The position numbers and the translations under genes were made by a program. Below the pieces are notes generated by a model. It made no database searches and was not told the DNA's origin. It saw only the letters and a list, made by a program, of their open reading frames with translations. Below are positions 1 to 6,850 of a DNA stretch of 9,955 nt, piece by piece. The DNA comes from an uncultured Anaerolineaceae bacterium (GTDB lineage: Bacteria; Chloroflexota; Anaerolineae; Promineifilales; Promineifilaceae): contig CALBTC010000471.1 in assembly GCA_937967805.1 (NCBI GenBank), forward strand, positions 1 to 9,955, read 5' to 3'. Within the stretch, counting starts at the first letter, position 1. Each line of letters begins with the position of its first letter.

Positions 1-96
1 AATGCACAGGATTGATCAAGGGAAAGGTGTTTGCCTTGTAAAATTGCAGGCTGCCTTTGATCTCCAAATTGTTAATCACGCTATCAAACATAGAAC

Positions 97-954
97 TCAT
101 GCGGCTTGCACCTTTATCAGCAAACTGTTTTTGGATGGGTCTTGCATGGCAAGGCTGCCATCTTGCTGCTCATATGAAACGTTGTGTGCTATTAATCTTT
201 GTTCGACGGCCGTTAGCGCATTTTGGGATGGCAAGAGAATCTGGAAGTAGCGCAGTCCGGCGGAACCTTCTGGCGGTGGCGGCGCACCCTTTCCTGTCCA
301 GGTGTTGAGGCCAATGTGATGGTGGTAGCCACCGGCAGAAACAAAGCCGGCGCTGGGACCGTAGCGCATCATGCGCTCGAATCCCAAAACTTTGCAATAA
401 AAATCTTCAGCTTCATCCACGTCGCGAATGTGCAGGTGAATGTGGCCCATTTTGGTGCCGTCATGCAGTCCGCGCCATTCGCGCGATTGGCCGTTTAGCT
501 CACCAATCAAGCTTTGCAGGTCGAGGGGCAGGGTGTTCATTTGCAGACGGCCGTCTTGCATGGGCCACTCTTCCCGTCGCCGATCCCGGTAAATTTCAAT
601 GCCGTTGCCATCGGGATCAGACAAATAGATCGCTTCACTAACGCTGTGGTCAGAGAAGCCGCCCAGCGGCGTCTCGGTATCGACCAGATTTTTGAACGTC
701 CGGGCCAACTCCAGCCGGCTGGGCACCAGCAGGGCAAAGTGATACAGGCCGGTGGTGCCGCGGGGCAGGGTTGCCCCTGGCATTTCAACGAGTTCGAGAA
801 GCGGCCGTTCAGCCGTGCCCAGCAGAGCGATATTGCCATCTCGGCTGAGCAGCTTTAGGCCAATGCTGCGCCTGTAGTAGGGTAGGGATCGCTCAAAATC
901 CGCTACCGTTAGCGAAACCAAGCCTATTTGGGTGTTTGGGTGTATTGCTTCCAT
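97..954 (-). CDS. Two-domain VOC family protein, CatE-like (catechol 2,3-dioxygenase/glyoxalase fold)
   Basis: The 285-residue protein has two tandem vicinal-oxygen-chelate domains, about residues 8-125 and 168-283. The architecture and landmarks match the CatE/COG2514 group (Bacillus CatE is about the same length as I recall it). Landmarks in domain 1 are TGLYHFALL (His72) and the SDPDGNGIEIY strand (Glu120). Landmarks in domain 2 are GHIHLHI (His171, 173, 175) and GGYHHHIGLN (His211-213). Proteins of this group are usually cytoplasmic metal-dependent ring-cleaving dioxygenases or related lyases; the substrate here cannot be read from sequence. The C-terminal strand ends SLLIKV, without the glutamate usual at that position. 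The start is the ATG at 954, preceded by a weak purine stretch. It lies downstream of yceI on the same strand, 99 bases away, so it may be partly co-transcribed. Family assignment is firm, reaction is not. Confidence 0.88.
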   Translation of the reverse strand: MEAIHPNTQIGLVSLTVADFERSLPYYRRSIGLKLLSRDGNIALLGTAERPLLELVEMPGATLPRGTTGLYHFALLVPSRLELARTFKNLVDTETPLGGFSDHSVSEAIYLSDPDGNGIEIYRDRRREEWPMQDGRLQMNTLPLDLQSLIGELNGQSREWRGLHDGTKMGHIHLHIRDVDEAEDFYCKVLGFERMMRYGPSAGFVSAGGYHHHIGLNTWTGKGAPPPPEGSAGLRYFQILLPSQNALTAVEQRLIAHNVSYEQQDGSLAMQDPSKNSLLIKVQAA

Positions 955-980
955 TACTATCTATCTTACTGCTTTACCGG

Positions 981-1036
981 GTAAGTGAAAAGTGAAAAGT
1001 GGTGCAGACTGACGCTTGTTTATCACTTTTCACTTA
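981..1036. repeat. Inverted repeat with short direct repeats between yceI and the VOC gene; possible terminator
   Basis: A 14-base perfect inverted repeat pairs 982-995 (TAAGTGAAAAGTGA) with 1023-1036, with a 27-base loop. The left arm runs on as overlapping AAAAGTG units (988-994 and 995-1001). It sits just after the yceI stop in the direction of yceI transcription, so it could form an RNA hairpin that ends or stabilises that transcript. There is no clear U-run after the stem, so a classical intrinsic terminator is not certain. A dispersed intergenic repeat is the alternative. Confidence 0.5.
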
Positions 1037-1053
1037 TCACGTATTACCAATCT

Positions 1054-1593
1054 TTAAGCTGGTTCAGCCTGCACCTGCTTCACCAGTTCCAGCTCGATTT
1101 CAATATTGATTTTGTCGCCGACAAGGACACCGCCGGTCTCTAGCGCCTGGTTCCAGTTGAGCCCCCACTCTTTGCGGTTGAGGCTGCCGGTGGCGGAAAA
1201 GCCGGCGCTGATGGTGCCCCAGGGGCTTTTGGCAATGCCCGCATATTCCACATCGAGCACCACTTCTTTGCTGATGTCTTTGATGGTGAGCTGGCCGTAG
1301 AGACGGCCGTTGTTCTCATCAATCTGCTCTACCCGGGTGCTGACAAACTTCATTGTGGGGTGATTTTCCACGTCAAAAAAGTCCGGGGATTTTAGATGGC
1401 CGTCACGCTGCTCATCGCGGGTATTAATGCTGGTTAAATCGACTTCTACATTAACGGTGGTGTTGGTCGGATTTTCCTCATCAAAGTTTACGGTGCCGCT
1501 GAAATTTTCAAAGCTGCCACGCACCTTTGAAATCATCATGTGACGCGCTGTAAAATTAATATGCGAGTGTGAAGAATCAATTTGCCAAGACAT
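1054..1593 (-). CDS. YceI-family lipocalin-like protein, cytoplasmic form
   Basis: The 179-residue protein covers the whole YceI domain, an extended beta-barrel that in characterised members binds polyisoprenoid or other long hydrophobic molecules. The opening WQIDSSHSHINFTARHMM and the central block SINTRDEQRDGHLKSPDFFD (residues 55-74), followed by VENHPTMKF, are the family's most conserved parts. The late block GSLNRKEWGLNWN (residues 136-148) also fits. There is no signal peptide, unlike periplasmic E. coli YceI, so it should act in the cytoplasm. The start at 1593 is supported by an AAGGAGAT ribosome site about ten bases upstream. It is transcribed away from the TetR gene and has its own strong promoter with two operator-like palindromes, so it is probably repressed by that TetR. 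The ligand is unknown. Confidence 0.93.
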   Translation of the reverse strand: MSWQIDSSHSHINFTARHMMISKVRGSFENFSGTVNFDEENPTNTTVNVEVDLTSINTRDEQRDGHLKSPDFFDVENHPTMKFVSTRVEQIDENNGRLYGQLTIKDISKEVVLDVEYAGIAKSPWGTISAGFSATGSLNRKEWGLNWNQALETGGVLVGDKINIEIELELVKQVQAEPA

Positions 1594-1651
1594 TGTTGTA
1601 TAATCTCCTTGTGTTCATTTGTATGGTTAGATGTTTTTCTTCCTGATATGT

Positions 1652-1663
1652 GGACTCGAGTCC
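1652..1663. promoter_or_regulatory. Operator-like palindrome O1, just downstream of the yceI transcription start
   Basis: GGACTCGAGTCC is a perfect 12-base palindrome. It lies about 8-20 bases after the predicted yceI start point. The same core recurs 34 bases away (centre to centre) within the promoter spacer. Two copies of one palindrome next to a divergent TetR gene make a TetR-family operator the simplest reading; protein binding is inferred. Confidence 0.68.
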
Positions 1664-1677
1664 GTATATGCGATAGA

Positions 1678-1706
1678 ATATTAGCGGACTCGGGTCCGCT
1701 TGTCAA
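1678..1706 (-). promoter_or_regulatory. Sigma70-type promoter of yceI
   Basis: On the minus strand a perfect -35 box TTGACA (1706-1701) is followed by exactly 17 bases and a -10 box TAATAT (1683-1678). Transcription should begin near 1671, giving a leader of about 78 bases before the yceI ATG. This is the best promoter in the window. Its spacer is occupied by operator O2, so a bound repressor would cover the polymerase site directly. Confidence 0.75.
1683..1700. promoter_or_regulatory. Operator-like palindrome O2 filling the yceI promoter spacer
   Basis: AGCGGACTCGGGTCCGCT is an 18-base inverted repeat with a single mismatched pair near the centre. It contains the core GGACTCGGGTCC, which differs from O1 (GGACTCGAGTCC) at one base. 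It runs from the first base of the -10 box to the base next to the -35 box. Length, symmetry and place fit a TetR-family operator. Confidence 0.72.
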
Positions 1707-1730
1707 CTGTTTGATCAAAATTTTTATAAA
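1700..1730 (+). promoter_or_regulatory. Candidate promoter of the tetR group, back to back with the yceI promoter
   Basis: TTGTCA (1700-1705) overlaps the yceI -35 box on the other strand, and TATAAA (1725-1730) follows after 19 bases. The spacing is longer than ideal, so this is only a candidate. If used, transcription would start near 1737 with a leader of about 130 bases, and repressor bound at O2 would touch its -35 box, giving autoregulation. Confidence 0.35.
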
Positions 1731-1755
1731 TCCTGGTCTTTTGGACAGGAAAAAG

Positions 1756-1814
1756 CAACAAAGTTTGTTGTGTATTTAGCGGTCTATTTACAAAAACGGT
1801 AAAATAGCTTTTAC
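1756..1814. promoter_or_regulatory. Two palindromes in the tetR upstream region
   Basis: CAACAAAGTTTGTTG (1756-1770) is a perfect 15-base palindrome around a central G. GTAAAATAGCTTTTAC (1799-1814) has six-base perfect arms around four bases, and TTTAC/GTAAA (1787-1791 and 1799-1803) is an overlapping alternative pairing. None resembles O1 or O2. They could be sites for a second regulator or RNA structures in the leader; I cannot decide. Confidence 0.35.
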
Positions 1815-1866
1815 TGTAGGAAGAAACCTTGAAGCGGTGTGCACATCTATCTGTTAGGAAAATAAA

Positions 1867-2541
1867 ATGAATCAGCCAGAACAGGATACAATCACGCTGG
1901 GCACAATTGATGAAGTTGGTTCAACCTATCGCCAGGAGCGGCGGGATGCGGCGGCAAACCGGGCCCGCATTCTGCAAACGGCCGAAAAGCTGTTTGCCGA
2001 GCACGGCGTGGCTAACGTGAATATGGCCGATATTGCCCAGGCAGCCGAAGTGGGCAAGGGAACGCTTTATCGCCGCTTTACCAACAAGGCGGAGCTGTGC
2101 CTGGCCTTAATGGACACGCAGATGGTTGAGTTCCAGAATGGGATACTGTCTCGGCTGCAGCAAATGTCGGCTCAGAACACGCCCAAAATGGATCAACTGG
2201 ACCAATTCATCGACGCCCTCATCTACTTTACCGATGCCCACGCGCCGCTGCTGTGCGAAGTGCAGCGGGCCGGTCTGCTGCAAGACCATGACCCGGACGG
2301 GTTAGAGCTGCCCCACTTCTGGCAATACATGACGGTGAACGGTTTGCTGAAAGCGGCCGTTCTCAACGGCGAAATCTCGGACACGCTGGATGTTGATTAT
2401 CTGGCAGATGCCATCTTGGCACCATTGAAGGCAGATATTTTCTACTACCAGCGAGAAGTGCGCGGCTTTTCGCTGGAACGCATCAGCGCCGGATTGCGCC
2501 TATTGTTGGATGGTTTGCGCCATTGTGAAGGCGCCGCCTGA
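1867..2541 (+). CDS. TetR/AcrR-family transcriptional repressor
   Basis: The 224-residue protein has an N-terminal TetR DNA-binding domain at about residues 30-80: NRARILQTAEKLFAEHG (first helix), then the helix-turn-helix MADIAQAAEVGKGTLYRRF and NKAEL, which are diagnostic. The remaining part is an all-helical ligand-binding and dimerisation region of ordinary length, too divergent to name the ligand. It has an N-terminal extension of about 20 residues before the usual domain start. The ATG at 1867 is preceded by AGGA with a seven-base gap. It is divergent from yceI, with two operator-like palindromes between, and leads a tight rightward group with the secreted hydrolase and yciH. Regulation of yceI and its own operon is inferred. 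The gene carries no exact ACGGCCGT, only near copies. Confidence 0.95.
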   Translation: MNQPEQDTITLGTIDEVGSTYRQERRDAAANRARILQTAEKLFAEHGVANVNMADIAQAAEVGKGTLYRRFTNKAELCLALMDTQMVEFQNGILSRLQQMSAQNTPKMDQLDQFIDALIYFTDAHAPLLCEVQRAGLLQDHDPDGLELPHFWQYMTVNGLLKAAVLNGEISDTLDVDYLADAILAPLKADIFYYQREVRGFSLERISAGLRLLLDGLRHCEGAA

Positions 2542-2557
2542 GCATATTCCTGCCTGA

Positions 2558-4591
2558 ATGGCCCCAAACTTTGCTCCTGAACCTGATCGCAGTTTGAAGA
2601 TGGGTGAGAAACGGCCGTTTCTCTCCTTGTTGCTTTTGGTTTGTCTGCTTTCTTTGTCTGTAGCTGGCTGGCGGGCAACGGCCGTCCGCGCCATCCCCAC
2701 AGACGTTACCGATTACCGCGTAGCCGCCGCTATCCCCAGCAGCCAACCGGCCTATGGCGTCAACTTCATCAGCTGGGCCAAAGGGCTTACCCCCGTCAGC
2801 CAAACGCGTTATGATAACGGCAAAGCTACCGGGGCCACCTGGAACCGCTGGCCGCTTTACTGGTATGACATCGAGCAGTCGGACAATAATTTTAACTGGG
2901 CTTACCAGGACGTCGCCATTGAAAACGATCTGGCCCAGGGGTTTCGGCTAAACGCCATTTTGCTGGGTACCCCCTCGTTTTACACGACCGGCGCGAAGCA
3001 AACCAGCCCGCTGCCGCGACCGGTGCCGGGCCGTCCGCTGAGCATCGACGCGGTGCAAGCGGCCACGCCACAGGGACTTTACCAGCCCGTTTTTAGCGAC
3101 GGCACGGATGTTTTGGGGACGGCCAAGCAGATTAATCCGGCCAACCGGTGGGCGCGGTTTGTGTTTACGGCCGTCTCCCGCTATAAACCCGGCGGCTTTC
3201 TGGCCCAGCAAAAAGGTTGGTCCCCCGGCCAGGGCGTCACCCATTGGGAGATGTGGAACGAGCCGGACCTCAGCTCCTTCTGGGATGGCACTACCGCTGA
3301 CTACGCCCGCCTGCTCAAAGTGGGTTATTTGGCCGCTAAGCTGGCCGATCCCAACGCAAATGTAATTTTTGGCGGATTGGCCAATGAAAGCACAAACCTC
3401 ACTTTTTACAACGATGTGATGACCATTTACGATGCCGACAGTAACGCGCCGACTTACAGCTATTACCACGACATCCTGGCTACCCACAACTACTTATATG
3501 CCTGGCGCTCCTGGTACCAGGTGTGGCGCGCCGGAAGCACGCTGGCCGCCCGCGGCCTGGAAAAACCAATTTGGCTCAATGAATCCGGCGTGCCGGTGTG
3601 GGATGATTATCCCGGCCCGGTGTGCGAACCGACCAGTCCGTTTCGCGCCTCGATGAGCGAGCAGGCCGACTTCATCATTCAAAGCGCCTTTTATGCTACC
3701 TACGCCGGGGCCGACAACATCTTTTTCTTCCAGCTTTATGATGATTGCGGCAACCAGCCCGGCGGTACAAACTTCACGCCGGTCACCAGCTGTACCGGCG
3801 ACCCGCTGCTTGATCCTGGCGGAGATGCCTTTGGCTTATTTCGCAATGTAAGCGATTCATCCGTGTCGGGCTGCTACTGGGAGCATCCCAACGGCGGCAC
3901 GCCCCGACCCGGCCTTTCGGCGTTTCAACTGCTCACCACCTATTTTACCGACGTGGAACCTTTGTGGCGTTTGCGCCCCGGCGGCAGCGATCCGGCCAAT
4001 GGTCCGGAAGAGTGGATTGCCTTTTACCAGCCGGAGACAAAATCGCGCATTTTGGGCCTGTGGGCCCGCTTTGGCAGTGAGCAAACGGCCGTAATCCCCA
4101 CAACCAACGCCGACGGTACCGGCCAACTCATCTGGCCGGATGGCATAACGCAAACGGTGACGGCCGTCAACGGCGAATTCACCATCTCGCTGCCCGGCGC
4201 CACCAACCAGAACGCCATCTGGGACCCGACGCTGTACCCCATTGGCGGCCGTCCCGCGATATTAATTGAGCAAGACACGCTGCCGCCCACGGTTGCCATT
4301 AGCGGCCCGGCAACGGCCACAACGCAAATTAACCTGAGCTGGAGCGGCAGCGATGCCGGCAGCGGCATGGCGGATTATGACGTGCTGGTGTCGGTGGATG
4401 GGGGTGCGTTTACAGAATGGTTGGTGGGGGAAACGGCCGTTTCTGCCATTTACCCATCTGAATTGGGGCACACTTACCAATTTATGGTGGTAGGGCGTGA
4501 CCAGGCGGTCTACCAGGCCAGCAGCAGTCCCAATGCCGTCATCACTATTGAACTCTCGGAGGCAGTTTATTTGCCTCTGATTAACCCCTAA
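2558..4591 (+). CDS. Secreted glycoside hydrolase-like protein (clan GH-A TIM barrel) with C-terminal Fn3-like domain
   Basis: The 677-residue protein starts with an export signal: Lys-Arg at 18-19, a hydrophobic run at 21-37, and a likely cleavage after AVRA near residue 45. Residues about 65-460 read as a GH-A-type barrel. GATWNRWPLYWYDIE (92-106) is typical of strand 2. HWEMWNEPDL holds the expected acid/base Glu235 after Asn234. PIWLNESGVPV holds the expected nucleophile Glu342, a spacing normal for the clan. Residues about 575-665 resemble a fibronectin type III module (PPTVAISGP to the end), and the protein ends AVYLPLINP. It should act outside the membrane on an unknown polysaccharide. 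Neither this start nor the in-frame ATG at 2600 has a good ribosome site; 2600 would place the basic residues next to the start and is a serious alternative. It follows tetR by 16 bases. Confidence 0.82.
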   Translation: MAPNFAPEPDRSLKMGEKRPFLSLLLLVCLLSLSVAGWRATAVRAIPTDVTDYRVAAAIPSSQPAYGVNFISWAKGLTPVSQTRYDNGKATGATWNRWPLYWYDIEQSDNNFNWAYQDVAIENDLAQGFRLNAILLGTPSFYTTGAKQTSPLPRPVPGRPLSIDAVQAATPQGLYQPVFSDGTDVLGTAKQINPANRWARFVFTAVSRYKPGGFLAQQKGWSPGQGVTHWEMWNEPDLSSFWDGTTADYARLLKVGYLAAKLADPNANVIFGGLANESTNLTFYNDVMTIYDADSNAPTYSYYHDILATHNYLYAWRSWYQVWRAGSTLAARGLEKPIWLNESGVPVWDDYPGPVCEPTSPFRASMSEQADFIIQSAFYATYAGADNIFFFQLYDDCGNQPGGTNFTPVTSCTGDPLLDPGGDAFGLFRNVSDSSVSGCYWEHPNGGTPRPGLSAFQLLTTYFTDVEPLWRLRPGGSDPANGPEEWIAFYQPETKSRILGLWARFGSEQTAVIPTTNADGTGQLIWPDGITQTVTAVNGEFTISLPGATNQNAIWDPTLYPIGGRPAILIEQDTLPPTVAISGPATATTQINLSWSGSDAGSGMADYDVLVSVDGGAFTEWLVGETAVSAIYPSELGHTYQFMVVGRDQAVYQASSSPNAVITIELSEAVYLPLINP

Positions 4592-4600
4592 GGAACTTGT

Positions 4601-4948
4601 ATGAGACGACGTAAACGAAATGTGGTGTATTCCACGGCCGATGATGATTTTGAAGTAAGAGAGCCGGAGAAGCGAACGGCCGTTCCCCAATCCCGTCCCC
4701 CAGCCGAACAAACGATCCGCATTCAGCGCGAGAAAAAAGGCCGGGGCGGTAAGCAGGTCACCGTTTTGCGCGATTTTCAGCTAACCGACAAAGAGTTGGC
4801 CAGGCTGGGCAAGCAGCTCAAAAAAGCGTGTGGCAGTGGGGGTACTGTCAAGGAAGGGGGAATCATCGAAATTCAGGGGGATCACAGGGAAAAAATTGCC
4901 GAGGTGTTGCAAGCACAAGGCTACAAAACCAAATTTGTGGGTGGTTAA
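4601..4948 (+). CDS. yciH: YciH/SUI1 (eIF1-like) translation factor
   Basis: The 115-residue protein has an SUI1 domain at about residues 38-114, the fold of eukaryotic and archaeal eIF1. The signature stretches are GRGGKQVTVL (47-56), KKACGSGGTVKEG (74-86) and IEIQGDHREKI. In E. coli, YciH is linked to fidelity of initiation at the 30S subunit; this role is assumed by homology. The first 35 residues are basic, then acidic, and look disordered. The ribosome site AAGGA (4590-4594) overlaps the stop codon of the hydrolase gene nine bases upstream, so translation is probably coupled. It ends 10 bases before the convergent kinase gene, with no terminator visible. Confidence 0.92.
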   Translation: MRRRKRNVVYSTADDDFEVREPEKRTAVPQSRPPAEQTIRIQREKKGRGGKQVTVLRDFQLTDKELARLGKQLKKACGSGGTVKEGGIIEIQGDHREKIAEVLQAQGYKTKFVGG

Positions 4949-4958
4949 CGGTTTGCCA

Positions 4959-6767
4959 TTAGTTAGGTGTTGGTGTGTGGTGCGGCGTATCCAGCGCCCA
5001 ATCGCCGCCATATGTTGATGATGGCAGTAAAACGTCCGCCGGCAAGCTGGCCTCTTCTTCTGTGAAAGGCAGCGTCAGGCAAAATAAGGCCCCGCCCAAC
5101 TCGCTTTCGCTTACGGTCAGGTTGCCATCGTGAGCATTCGCCACCATTTTACAAAAGGTTAGCCCTAAACCTGCGCCACGTCGTTCCCCCCCTTCTACCT
5201 GGGCGAACTTCTCAAAAATACGCTCACGTTCATGCAACGGTACGCCTGGGCCACTGTCTGCCACAGTGATCACCAAAAGATTTTCCTGCCGGGCAATATT
5301 GACTTTAACTTTACCGCCTTCCGGGGTGAACTTCAGTGCATTGCTGAGCAAATTGGCAAATACGCGAGCGATCAGACCTTTGTCAACCCGTACTTGCGGC
5401 AGATTAGGCTCATAGCTGAATTTTAATTTTTGCTTATTGGTACTGGCCAGTATTTTACTTTCATCAATTTGGTCTTGCAGCAGCAAGGCACTGTTTGTAA
5501 TGCTTTTTTGCAAAGCCAGCGCGCCGGCCTCCAGCCGCTCCACATCCAGCAAATCGCTAATCATGTGGAGGATTTCCTCACCGGACTTCTCCAGATTCGA
5601 CAGCAGGCGCTTTTGCGTTTGGGTTAAGGTCCCCAGGTTCTCTTTTCCCAGCAGGTTCATCCCGCTCAAAATGACGGTGAGCGGGCTTTTTAAATCATGC
5701 ACAATGAGCTGTGTTAGTTCGCTGCGCAGATGTTGTTCCCGCCTTAGGGCATCATTCCGTTCGTTAATGAGTTGATTCAAATAAAAAACGATGACATAGA
5801 GCACAATGAAGCTTAAGGTACCCTGGGCAATGCTCAAAGGGATAAGCGAGGTACGATTGATGCCACTGCCGGTGCTAAGCCAGCGGAAGCCAATCTCGAC
5901 GCTGGCCAGGGAAAGTCCGGCAATGAGGATGCTGCCCAAAGCAAAAAAGTAGCGAGAAAGCTGCACGTCTCGCGAGGTTTGGAAACTGTTTAGAATGGCA
6001 GACAAAGCCACAATGAGGGCGGCAATAACCAAGGGATGGTGCATGAGCCAGCTAAGCTGACCGGCTACTCCCAACACCAAACAAAGCTGGGCTTCGGCCA
6101 AAAGCACAAAAACGACCGCTAATCGCGCGTTAATCGTCCGGTTGCCGTACCAGTTCAAAATTCTTGCGCGCCAGGCTGTCCATAACAACATGACGATGGA
6201 AGCAGCGCCCAGTAAACTGGGCAATATGGGATCGAACTGTAACCAGGTGTTGAGGATTTCTGGATAAACGAAGGCCAATATGCCAAAGGTAACCAGCAGC
6301 AAAAGTCCGGTCAGCCACAAAAGCCGCCGATGTCTGACGATAAACGACTCAGCTGGTTTTGACCAGTCCATCGCAGAGGCAGCGAAAAATAGTCCGCTTA
6401 CCGGCAAGCTCAGCCGAATTGACCAGATAAATGCCGGATTGGAAGCGCCCTGAATCAAAATATTGGGGGTTGTCAGACTGCTAAACAAAAAGAGAACGGA
6501 AAGTGCAATGAAGCCGATGGTCAAGAAGATAGAACGAACCGTGGTTTTTTCACCGAGAGCATTGTTAGCAAACAGGGCAGCGATTAGGGCAATAAAGCTG
6601 GCAAACGCCCCAAAATAGTATTGGATGAGGCGTGTGTACCATGATAGACTCCAGGCATGAATATCTAGCGCGGGCACAAGCCGCAGCAGGGCAAAAAGAA
6701 CCAGGGGAATGGCCAGGGAGACGACCGTACCGGGCCTGCGCTTTAAGTGGGAAATAAATTCAGACAT
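4959..6767 (-). CDS. Membrane sensor histidine kinase, orphan
   Basis: The 602-residue protein has about ten hydrophobic segments in residues 14-330 (for example 14-32, 51-70, 78-96, 150-168, 244-262, 307-330) with short loops, so it probably senses something in the membrane rather than through a large outer domain. A short linker (331-350) leads to the HisKA phosphoacceptor block with His357 in IVHDLKSPLT. The ATP-binding domain shows the N box ANLLSNALKF (Asn476), G1 DSGPGVP (504-510), the F box FEKF (518-521) and G2 GAGLGL (531-536). All catalytic parts are intact. A 35-residue Pro/Thr-rich tail follows. No response regulator lies in the window, so its partner is unknown. Its start at 6767 has a weak AGAG ribosome site. 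Sampled lines are visibly poorer in GC than neighbours, and it has no ACGGCCGT. Confidence 0.93.
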   Translation of the reverse strand: MSEFISHLKRRPGTVVSLAIPLVLFALLRLVPALDIHAWSLSWYTRLIQYYFGAFASFIALIAALFANNALGEKTTVRSIFLTIGFIALSVLFLFSSLTTPNILIQGASNPAFIWSIRLSLPVSGLFFAASAMDWSKPAESFIVRHRRLLWLTGLLLLVTFGILAFVYPEILNTWLQFDPILPSLLGAASIVMLLWTAWRARILNWYGNRTINARLAVVFVLLAEAQLCLVLGVAGQLSWLMHHPLVIAALIVALSAILNSFQTSRDVQLSRYFFALGSILIAGLSLASVEIGFRWLSTGSGINRTSLIPLSIAQGTLSFIVLYVIVFYLNQLINERNDALRREQHLRSELTQLIVHDLKSPLTVILSGMNLLGKENLGTLTQTQKRLLSNLEKSGEEILHMISDLLDVERLEAGALALQKSITNSALLLQDQIDESKILASTNKQKLKFSYEPNLPQVRVDKGLIARVFANLLSNALKFTPEGGKVKVNIARQENLLVITVADSGPGVPLHERERIFEKFAQVEGGERRGAGLGLTFCKMVANAHDGNLTVSESELGGALFCLTLPFTEEEASLPADVLLPSSTYGGDWALDTPHHTPTPN

Positions 6768-6850
6768 ACGTCTCTATTCTACGGGCTTCACTGTCTATCT
6801 GGCTTACGGCTTGGTGAAAGGGCCGTGAAAATATAGTACTGGAGTTTGCT
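6768..6850. promoter_or_regulatory. Divergent control region between the kinase and acetyltransferase genes
   Basis: These 83 bases must hold both start signals. GGAG at 6841-6844 is a good ribosome site for the acetyltransferase ATG at 6851. On the minus strand TATATT (6834-6829) is a plausible -10 for the kinase, but no convincing -35 lies upstream. On the plus strand TTGGTG (6811-6816) and TATAGT (6832-6837) are only 15 bases apart and would leave almost no leader. Promoters are therefore not firmly placed. Confidence 0.35.

Noticed and set aside
14..62. Inverted repeat GATCAAGGG / CCTTTGATC with nested short stems beyond the VOC stop
   Set aside because: Nine pairs with one G-U, a 31-base loop and no T-run; too weak to call a terminator. 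Bases 1-96 otherwise show nothing recognisable.
537..839. Open frames opposite and inside the VOC gene
   Set aside because: Shadow frames of a clear VOC coding region; no motif or ribosome site.
2948..3487. 179-codon frame on the minus strand within the hydrolase gene
   Set aside because: Antisense to a well-supported coding region and without recognisable domains; a by-product of GC-rich codon use.
4949..4958. Possible terminator between the convergent yciH and kinase genes
   Set aside because: Only ten bases, and no stem with a T-run is visible around it.
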